Assembly (NCBI GenBank): GCA_934045905.1
Contig: OW203770.1
Location: 6,510,001 to 6,574,000, forward strand
Source: Leuctra nigra
Lineage: Eukaryota > Arthropoda > Insecta > Plecoptera > Leuctridae
Direction of reading: 5' to 3'
DNA length: 64,000 nucleotides
The notes beneath the pieces were generated by a model. It was not told the origin of the DNA and did no database searches. It saw only the letters and a program-made list of their open reading frames with translations. Made by a program: the position numbers and the translations under genes. This document shows, piece by piece, positions 39,001 to 50,150 of this stretch; position 1 is the stretch's first letter, and every line of letters begins with the position of its first letter.

Positions 39001-42000
39001 TGATGAGTAAGTATAGACTCAGGGCCAGTTGTTTATGGTTTCCACGATAAACGCGAAATGTTTAGAAACATGAATTTTCTTTCATATCTTTACGTTTCAT
39101 ACACTCCTGATTCCAAATATATGTATCTTTTTCTCGCGAATTTTCGCGAAATTTGTGTTTTGACGCGATATTGACGAATTCTCGCGATTTCACGCGATTT
39201 TGTCCCAAACCTACGTGTTTTGCAACATTTTCCGATTCCGAGTTTATATTTTACGAAAATTTCCTCGATCTGTGTCAAAAGTACCAAGAAATAGAAAGAA
39301 TCACACTGTTTTCTTCGTAAGCCAGCTGTCAGTGCCAGCCAAAGAATGTATGGGGGTGCCAGCTGATTGGCTGCTGAGCATGGAATGACGCATCTACATG
39401 ACCTTGAACAGGGGTGCGCATGCGCACGCACCGAGTATAGGGGGGTTGGTAGTATTGCGGCTCGCTCCCGCGTCATATTTCACACTTTTTCTTACAAATT
39501 TTTTATTTTTTTTTTATTTCACCACCAATCGCGAAAATCAACATAATTATCACCACCAATTCACCACTTTCAGAATGTTGAAAACGAATTTTGGCTTTTT
39601 TTATCACCACAAACAACTGGCTCTGTATAGACTTCATCAGATGATGCCATCACATTTTTTTCAGACAATCAATTTCTTTCAAATACCGTTTTATGAATTG
39701 TTGAGTGTACATACATAAAAAAAACTGATGAGAGTACCTAACTCTAGCATTTACTCCAATTGTTTGCTTTTTAATGTAAAGAGTACAAAAGAAAATCACT
39801 CTTTTAGGTTGTCAAACTGCAATGCAAAAACTTGGGTTGTGTGAACATTTCAAATGTCAGTTCTTTGTGGCACTGGAGGTACTAGATGTTAATTGTTGGA
39901 CAATTATAAATGATAATGTTTTCCTGCCTTATTTGGTTTCTAACGTAGTACCTCTGTTGATCTGTCGACTAATCTGTCGATTGGTTGGTCCGATCAATTT
40001 GAAATATTGCAATGTCATTGCAACCAACATTGTCCCCAATCTTACAAAGTTTCAGCCAAACCCTCCCATTGGATAAAATTTAAACCCATCTTTCCTGTAT
40101 CTCTCCTGGAGGCCAAGTCTTGAAAAAAGCGTTTTGAAACCGTCTGCGTTTTCATTGATCAAAACGTAAAAAAGTTGACGACTATACCTTAGCCTTCAAC
40201 TTTTTTACGTTTTGATCAATAAAAACGCCAGACGGTTTCAAAACGCTTTTTTCAAGACTTGGCCTCCTGTAGGTACTTTTGCCAATTTGAAGACTAATCT
40301 GTCAATATTTTCAAAAATTATTGTCATTTTAAGGACATTTTCTTGGTATATTTGAAAAATGCATAATAAATTCATCCCTGCCTTCTTGATGCTGCAGTTC
40401 CAAGGCCTGTAGAGCAGCTGATACTTGCAAACGCATATCAAATCAGATGCAGTACAAGGCTCGCTCATCAATGCGTTACACTGAGCATTTTCCTAGTTTA
40501 AAAATTCTGATAATCTTCAGGAAAAAATATGCCTCGATACTTCTCCGACTCACATCTCTAATGTGAGGTACCACGGCTTACGTTTGAGAGTGTCGCAGAT
40601 CTCCTCCGTGAGGTCTCGCTTTGGCACGTAGATGATGGTCGGACCTTCGAACCTCCACAGACCCGTGACCTCGTCGTGGACCATGTGCTTCTTGAGGTCG
40701 TCGAACACGTTCTTGGTCTTCTTGTCGCACGCCAGGTAGAGATTCGGCCGGTCGAACCCAGTCACCGTCACCTCCGGAAATCTGAGACACAGGGTCATCG
40801 TTAGTACGCAGGACAATTGCTTCAGGACAGTTAATGCAAGTGTTTTCATTAGGTAATTTTAAAAAAAGTTAAATTAGTCACCTAGGTACACTTGGCTAGA
40901 AGTACAAAAGGCACCTATTAGGTACACTTGGCCAAACAAAACTTGAACGTTCAATAAATCTGATAGGCTGATAAATGTAAGATCGCACCATCAGAAGTCA
41001 GTTTAAGCGATCTCATTGTCATTTGTCTCACTCTAGTAGGTGACCCCACATTTCAATGATAATAACAAGCTTTGATTGGTTATGGGACTTGACCAGCAGT
41101 CATTCAAATTTGATCAACGTTCAAGTTTTGTTTGGCCGAGTGTACCTAGGTACCTATTTGAACGAAACGGAATAGCTGTTGGTCAGGTTCCTTGACAAAC
41201 AATCTTTGTTATTATCAATGAAATCGGAGCTCATCTATCATATGCACAGTGGTTAATTTGTAAAATAATAAGTGGGCGGACTCGGACGCTCGGCGATGTC
41301 AGGGGAAACATATTTGTTTACGAAAACAATGGGGGGTTTGGGGGGAGGGCCCCCCAACACATTGCGGGTCCGGGGCGCATAGCTCCGGGAAAATTTTGAA
41401 TTTCAGGACCAAATTTGGTGCCCTTCTACATGATTTGTACACAATTTTAAGCCAATTTTTACTTCTATGAAAAATAAGTGGGCGGACGGCGTCCACCCTG
41501 AAAAAAAGAGTAAGGGGACGCGGCCGCCCTCGTCCGCCCCCAAATTAACCACTGCATATGCATAGACTTCATCAGAGGATGAAATAGAATCTTCAGCCAA
41601 TCTGTTTCTTTCCAATAGGTACTAATTTTACATTGGCTAATAAGCGTACTACGGAACAGGTTGGGTGAGTGGTTAACGCTCTGAGCTTGTATCCCGGAGG
41701 CCCGGGTTCGATTCTCGCGGCCGTCCTTCCTGACTGGGGTTTTTTCGTGGTTTTCCCTCAGTCGACAGGCAAATGCTGGGAAGGTACCCTACTAATGGGC
41801 CACGGACGCCTCCTTCCCACCTTCCATCCTTACCTACTCTTCACCATCATCTCTTAATCATCATCATAAGCATTCATCCGTCACCATTAGCCTCGCTGCA
41901 GAACAGTGCGACGTTAAGCCCCAGACAAAAAAAAAGCGTACCTTTGTGTACCACTGCCTAGTGTCTGGTGTTTCCACTACGAAGAACAGAAAAGTATGTA

Positions 42001-45000
42001 GGTACATAAAAAGGTTTAATTTCGTAGGTTTTACGCTTTAAAGCTTGGAAGTGTGAAAAGTCTACTTAGAAACAAAAAAAAACTTTTAACATAGTTTTAC
42101 TACCTACAGCTTCTCATAAGATAAAATCTTAAAAGTTAAAACGTATGTAATAGGTAGAGCCAGTTTTAAATGGTGATGCGCGAATTCGCGAATTGTTCTG
42201 ATTGCACTATTTTCTTCTACTAAAATCCATTTCATTGTGTATAGATCCCAAATCTACCATTTTTACATCGCGAAAAAAAACGAAATCCAACCCTGATCGC
42301 GATATTCAACATTTTCCGCGAAATGACCACGAAATAAAGGTTTTCTATTAAAATTACTGCTTTTATTCCCCTAACAGGTCACACAACATCAAACGAAACC
42401 AGTTTCTTTCCATGTGCTACTCACTCAACCCCCTCCCCCTCGCCAGACACTTTGCTACCCACCCTCAAAGTGAACCAGACCAGTCTAACCAGTTGATGAT
42501 GCCTCCAGGCTGCTTTGTTTTGCGCCCCCATCTGTTCAAGGTCAACCGGTTTCCCCCCCCCCCCCCCCCCCCCTTCCACCCTCAACCAGTCGCAACTATT
42601 CATCAATAGTCTACTTACACAGAAGGATATTTTGGAACAATTACTGCACTGAAAATTGTTGGATTGGGAAAGAAAATATCTTGTCAAACTATACATTTTG
42701 CGTCATGAAATTTTAAATATTATGTATCATCTATACTAGTACAGAGAAAATGTGGGTTGGGGAAAAGACAGTACAGAGCATTAAAGACGCCATTCTAGAC
42801 AAGCCTATTTCAGTGCTAATAGTGCATGACCAATCCATTCCAATCCCTCCTCAAAAGTGGCATACATGTTTTTCATCTAATTATGGTTTCTGGGGGCTAT
42901 TACAGTGTGTTTTATAACCAATTTAATATCACCACAAAATCGCGAAATCCCTCTTCCAGAAAAAACACAAAAAACGAAATAAATGATTTTAAAAACGAAT
43001 TTTAAGAAATAAAATCACCATTTAAAACTGGCTCTAGTAATAGGTATCAACTAGTAAATAAAATAGTCTGTTCAGCGGGCTCGGAACTGTTCTGAACTGC
43101 TCTATGTAAGTTTATACAGCCCTATAACCTTCCTGTAGGCAGTTGAACACCTATTCCAAGCTGCTTCTAGAGCAGTTCCAAGCAGCCCGAAGAACAAACC
43201 CACTAAGGCTCGGCTGTACAATATCCCGATAGAGTTAGCGGTAGGATTTGATACCTTGGTATAACAGGCAATGAAAAAGAGTCATCTAGACTGCTGAAGT
43301 CCACTCTAGACTGAAGTGAACATTTATCTTACATATCGGGACATCGTAGGTAAAACCGGGCCCACGATCACACAAAACAAATGACAAAATAAACACTGGT
43401 CAGTGGTCTGTCAGCTCAGCCTAGTCACATTTAAAAGCACGCGCTTTGTGCGGTGTGTTTTGCCAAGGCTAGGGAGGATAGCAGGTCAATCACGTGTGTG
43501 CGAACTGACCTCAGCTTGAGATTGTCGCAGATGTCGGCGCGGATCTTGGGCGTGGCGGTTGCGGTCACTGCCAAGGTCGGCACACCGGGCAGGAGGTTGC
43601 GCAAGTTGCTGAGTTCACTGGAACACACGGAACAAGATGATTAAGAAACCATCTTCAGAAAACCATAAAAGGGATGCAGAAAACCTTTTAGTGCTGATTT
43701 AAAAAAATAAAAATCTTGTACAGAAACTATCAAGTTCAACTATCAAACAAAACAAATGGTTAATTTCACTCTTTGAACCATAAAGGTACCTACATCAAAT
43801 GATTTTTTAATTTAATTGTGTTTGTTAATTGTAGGTAGGACCTACCTACTACTTGTGTTGCATTATAAATTAATTGCAGAATTGACAGTCAATCATAAAT
43901 GGTATACATTGACAATAAATAAAACTAAAACAAAATCAAGATTCATGATGACTCTTATACTCAGACAGCCCTTATATTTAGCGATGTTTAAAGTCATACT
44001 GTTCTGCAACTAGGCTAATGGTGAAGGACAGATATTGATAGTGAGATTATGACGAATACGCGAGGATGCATGGTGCACCATCCCAACATTTGCCCTTGGC
44101 TGACAGAAACCACATGTGAACAACTCACAGGAAACGGGAATCTACCCTAGGACATCCGACGACCGTCACTCTCACCGGTAATGCTTCCGGAAGTCGTGTC
44201 CCCACTGACTGACGCAGTGGGCCTCGTCGATGGCCACGACCTTGACCTTGCACTTGTTAAACATCTCCGCGATCACGTGCTTGCCGTCGTCGCTGGCACA
44301 GAACTCCGGCGTCACGTAGACAATGCGGTACTCGTTGGCGTAAATCCTCTGCTTCGTTCCGTAGCCGTCCTCCTGGGCGGATCCCAGGTAGCAGGCTTGG
44401 ATGCCCTTCACCTGCTCAACAACGAACACATTCAATCATGTAACATGCACATAGTTTCTGTTAAGTTACCTACTTACCTTAAAACGAGAAATGTAGGCAC
44501 ACAAAAAGGATCATGGCCTAGTAATGTGAATGTATACCACCACTTACTAGATCTTCCCCCCTCCCCTCCCTTCACTGCCGTAGCACTGGCTGATGAACCA
44601 ATGCTATTTGAAAAACAACATTTAGTTCATAAATCCGCCAACAGATGTCTCACGGGGACTCACATAGACTACATTACCGACATTACAGCCTGCTCTTAGC
44701 TCTATTTTCATAAAGGGCGGTGAATTTTCAAAATTCAAAATGTCAATAGTTCGATTTCTAATAAAGAACAAGTTAAGTATTTTCAGTTACTGACGATAAT
44801 AATCCATATTAGGGTGAGTTGGGGTAATTGTGGCACCGAAATGCATATTTTTACTTTGGTATTTAATTGTGGGCATACCAATCATCACATCACAATTCTA
44901 AAAAGATAGGGTGATTCAGCGACTCATTGGCTGCCTATTGATGTGTTTTTCATTTTGTTTTAATTGCAGGTGTTAATTATTTTTTATTTTTTAAAATAAT

Positions 45001-48000
45001 TTCCTTCGGAGCCACAATTACCCTACCAAAAGGGGTAATTGTGGCTCCGCTCTGTATCTTCTATATGCTTTGCAAAAAAAATAATCCGGGGGAATTGTGG
45101 CTTCATCACACAGCACCAATGAACCTCAATTTTTTTGGAATTTTTAGACTGAGTTTTTCCCACCAAAAAAGCCCAGTGCATTTTAAAATCATGCATTTTC
45201 AGTTTCTCCAGAAATAGTAGACATTATATTAAAGAACATCCAAAACTGTAGGAAAATCAGGAAAACATTTTTTTTTTATTTAATCAATGGCAGGTACTAA
45301 TCATTATGAAGCATATCTACCAACATAATAGTGTTCTCATCTAACATTTCATGGAATTAATCATTTAAATCACTGCCACAATTACCCCAACTTCTGTGCC
45401 ACAATTGCCCCATTTAAAAATTTTCGGGGTAATTGTGGCGCCCTCTGCCGTTTTTAAAAATAGGGGCCTTGAATCTTGAAAAAAATTGATATTGTTCTTT
45501 TATCCTTTCTCTTCAGGGAAAAAATATAGCATATTATCAATCTCAATATTTTGAAAGATATAGTGATTATATGAAACATCTGCAGTTTTGACTTCAGCTT
45601 TTTTTCTATAGGCACCGAGTGTTCGCCACGAGTGAAAGAAAAAAGCAACATTTGTGGGAATGATCTTCAACTGTTTCATTTCTCATTGGCCGTGACCTAG
45701 CAACCGATCAGATGTCAACAAATGTACTCAAAATATTTCGGAATCAGAACTTAGTCGCGCAAATTAATATTGTGATCAGATTCAGTGAAATTGTGAACAC
45801 TTTATTATCAATATTTTGTAGGCGAATAAACATTAGATAAACATGTGTAAATTTTAAGAATTGATAATGCGTAATATGTGCAGCAACATAACGTATAACT
45901 GCAGCGACTTGGACGCCTTGCCAAAAGGTAAGCTTCCTTCCCACAGATTAGGTGGCTCTGTCTGTACTTTTAGCAGTGCCATCTGTAGTCCAAACACGCT
46001 GCCTATATGCGTTTTTGAAGACCCTATAATTCACACTAAATATAACTAGATACTAAAATTATTGGTCTTAAAATATGTATACTATCTTAGTAAAGGAAAT
46101 CCATATTTTTATTAAAATCAAATAACCCACCTCCAGAAATAAACAGCCCTCGCCACAATTACCCCAAGCCACAATTACCCCAACTCACCCTACCTATTAT
46201 TATTATATATTTGTGATTAAAAACAATGCTGAAATGCAAAAGGAAATATGTAAGACATTGTATAGTGCCAGAATGTGATTATTTACATCCAGAAGAAGAA
46301 ATTGTCAGGTCTTGGCATGAATTGCCCAGCGATAATGACCGAAGAAAACTTTGGGTTCATGGAATATTTGTGGACATTGAACGTAAGTTATAGCAAAGAT
46401 AATTGTTATAGGCACCGAGAGTTCGCCACGAGTGAGAGAAATTAGCAACTTTTGTGGGAAGATCGTCAACTGTTTTATTTCTCATTGGCCGTGACCTAGC
46501 AACCGATCAGATGTCAACAAATGTACTCAAAATATTTCGGAATCAAACTAAGTCGCGCAAATTAATATTGTGATCAGATTCAGTGAAATTGTGAACACTT
46601 TATTATTAATATTTTGTAGGCGAATAAACATTAGATAAACATGTGTAAATTTTAAGAATTGATAATGCGTAATATGTGCAGCAACATAACATATAACTGC
46701 AGCGACTTGGACGCCTTGCCAAAAGGTAAGCTTCCTTCCCACAGATTAGGTGGCTCTGTCTGTACTTTTTACAGTGCCATCTGTTGTCTAAACACGCTGC
46801 CTATAGTGGCGAATAATATGAATAACCTCTCACTCACTCATTTGACATTTGTAAAAATTGATGTCCATGACACAGCTGTCTGTTCAATTCAAATAGTTCC
46901 TTTAGTTCCTTTCTCTACCACCTCGCCACTGGCAGCGCTCGGATACTCACATGTCGGTAAAGAAGAGAGAGAAGAATGCCATATTTAAATTTCATTAGAT
47001 ACCCCTGAGTTGCCAGGCAGTGAACAGGGAAGGGAGGGGAGGGGGAAAGATCTAGAAGGTGGTGGTACATACTCTTGAAAATTCCTCCTCTTGAACTTGA
47101 TTGGTTGAGTTTTTATTTCTTTAGGTAAACTTTGACAACGTAGAAGCTGAGAATCGAACTGTATGTGAGGATGCACAGTGGGAAGAAGGTGGTCATAGTA
47201 CCTTAATGTTCCAACTAGTGATGGCCCGTTGAAAATTTTCATTTGAAAATTTTCAGAAAAATGAAAATATTCAGAAAATTGTCAATGACTATTGTAAAAA
47301 TTTAAATTTTTTGAAAAAGTTGAAATCAATTATATTTGATTTATTAAATGTATGTGCATACTTGGGATGCATACTGAACTCTATTATGATGCGTGTTGTT
47401 GTCTGAGCGGTAAATGTGCAAAATGATCATTAATACAGCATTCAAATTTCCTGCCTATGTAGAAATTACAGTCTGACTAAAATTACAATGAAGACAAACT
47501 GAGATTTGGGCTTATATTTGGCTTTTATTTTTATTTTGATTTTATGTTTTTTTCAGATATATTATTAACAATTGTGTACAATAAAGCAATAAACAAAGCA
47601 ATTTAAAAAATTTTCAACGCATTGAAAATTTTCATGAAAATTTTCACGAAAATTATCAAAATTGTATTTTTTCAGAAAATTGCCATCACTAGTTTCAACC
47701 CAAGCAACAGAGCCTTCTTGCATAGTTTCTATTCCCTTTCCGAAGTAAGTTGGCACTCAGGTAGGCTCCAAGGTTCACAGGCAATGAGTATGCTGATCTT
47801 CCGGGTTCAGTTAGGTGTCTATAGTCAGCGTAGCCTTGAGAAACGCAAGCCTGAATGGAAAGTGTACAATGACGATTTAATTTGTTCAACAATAATATTG
47901 TGACAACACTTCTTTTGTAAATTAAATTTCGCTTCCATCCTATTGACTGGTAGTTTAAACCCTGTCACTTTGGCTAAGGGGGGAGCACTCAAGCAAGTAT

Positions 48001-50119
48001 AATCCGTTATTGATACATTTGTAAGTCCTTTATCTTATTCGATTATTATATTTTTTACTTTGATTAAGAAATCTTCGTTGAACATAAATACAAATCACTT
48101 TTTGATTAATGAATTTAAGTGCAGAATTGAATTAAATTCCATTAAAATGCTGAGATGAAAACAATCAATGTGACAGTTGATCTTATTCAATTACTGTCCG
48201 ATTTCCACAAATTAAAAAACGATTTCTATCTACCTATGTTCAACAAGGAATTGTTAAATCCAATAATAAATATGAAAATCGTGCTTTATAAATAAGTTGC
48301 AAAATAATAAGATTCGGATCATTTGCTTCTCTGCACACAAACTTCCGCTTTGGTAGCCCAGGTAATTTCCTGTCGATTCTACCTGGAACCTGTCTGGCCA
48401 GCTCCCTCCCTTCTGGACAGGAAATTACTGCAAACCTGGGCTAAGATTAGAGGTTTGTGTTCAATGGACCAAATGATCAGAATCTTATTATTTTGCAACT
48501 TATTTATAAAGCACGATTTTCATATTTATTATTGGATTCAACAATTCCATGTTGAACATTGATAGAAATCGTTTTTTAATTTGTGGAAATCGGACAGTAA
48601 TTGAATAAGATCAACTGTGGCATTGATTATTTTCTTCTCAGCATTTTAATGGAATTTAATTCAATTCTGCACTTAAATTCATGAATCAAAAAATGATTTA
48701 TATTTATGTTCAACAAAGATTTCCTAATCACAGTAAAAAATATAAAAATCGAATAAGACAAAGGACTTACAAATGTATCAATAACGGATTATACTTGCTT
48801 GAGTGCTCCCCCTTAGCCAAAGTGACAGGGTTTAAACCACCAATCAATAGGATGGAAGGGAAATTTACAAAAGAAGTGTTGTCACAATATTATTGTCAAA
48901 CAAATTAAATCGCCATTGTACACTTTCCATTCAGGCTTGCATTTCTCAAGACTATAGGTACTGTGCCTATTTTTCCTGAGTCATGATTACTAATGGTCTC
49001 CCTCAGGTTAGTCAAGAGGCAAATTGTGGGTTGGTTTCTCATGCTGAAAAATTTTGGTAAAATCTTGCAAGAAAATATTATCAAGAAATCTAAGATATTA
49101 ACAAGATTTTGCCAGACATTGCAATATCTTACAACGCTTATTTAGCAGAGTCCCTTCTAAGAGGCATAACTAGGTATCTCTTTTCTGCCGTTCATCTTAC
49201 CTATTCTTCATCATCATCATTAATTCACATAAACTCAGTGAAGAACAGTGTAGTGTGGTGACTTCAATGTCTAGGTCTATGTCAGGAGATTCTCTTACCG
49301 CTAATCCCTGAACCTGGTCCTGCATGAGAGAGATCAGCGGTGAAACCACGAGCGAGACGCCTTCGAGATAAACCGCGGGGAACTGATAGCAGAGACTCTT
49401 GCCGTAGCCGGTGGACATGACGACACAGTTGTCTGCGTGGTCCTGTGAATTGATACAAGATCATTCTCTCATCAGGGATTGTCTTCTTTGAACGTTGCCT
49501 TGCTTTGCATTTACTACAGACGTAATGGATTAAGGTGATACTAGCGCTCGACCGTTTTAGAAAATTGAGAGAGCAAAATTGTTTCATAACAAATGTTCAC
49601 ATTATCAGTCTGATTGTATATTAATACAATTTTAATTTTTAATTATTGCATCGTTAATGAGGCGCCGGTTATTCAACAAAACCGCGCAAAACGATGAAAT
49701 TTGCGATACGATTGGAGACTAGGGATGTACGAAGTCAAATACGTTTTATAATTGACCGGTCAATTACAAAAAAAAAACTATTATTTTAATACAATAAAAA
49801 TATAAATAAAATATTCCATACATTAGTGAGAGACTGTATCTGCTTTACTCTGTTCTCAACTCTCACTTCTGTATTGATGTCAGATCATAGACTATCAAAT
49901 TTTGAAGATATAATGTCATTAAACAGAGAGAGACAGAAGAAAATACTTACCGCCAAAATTTTCAAACTAGTATAAGGTTGGCCAATAAGACAAGCAAATC
50001 AAGGCCTATAAACCCAGTGGTGGAGACTAAGTTAGGTTGTCAGTCAACTCATCTGCTCAGTGCAACCTAATGTACAAGTGCAACTCAACTAATTGTTATT
50101 GCTAGTGCAGAGTGCTAAT

Positions 50120-50150
<31 letters not shown>

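Larger units (their letters stand above)
38579..39692. mobile_element. MITE of the 'gattggctg' family, split by a LINE tail and a hAT element
   Basis: Left part gaacgaaacagattggctgc at about 38590, right part gacaatcaatttctttcaaa at about 39670. Between them lie a LINE 3' fragment and the hAT element 39020-39625. Confidence 0.55.

Noticed and set aside
41650..41720. A tRNA gene
   Set aside because: A and B boxes are present but the cloverleaf is not closed and a SINE body with poly-A tail follows.
42551..42573. Poly-C run as a functional signal
   Set aside because: A homopolymer inside a hAT element; may even be a sequencing or assembly inaccuracy.
44181..44699. 172-codon plus-strand frame over WRN exon 4
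   Set aside because: Shadow of the exon; GC-rich coding on the minus strand opens the other strand.
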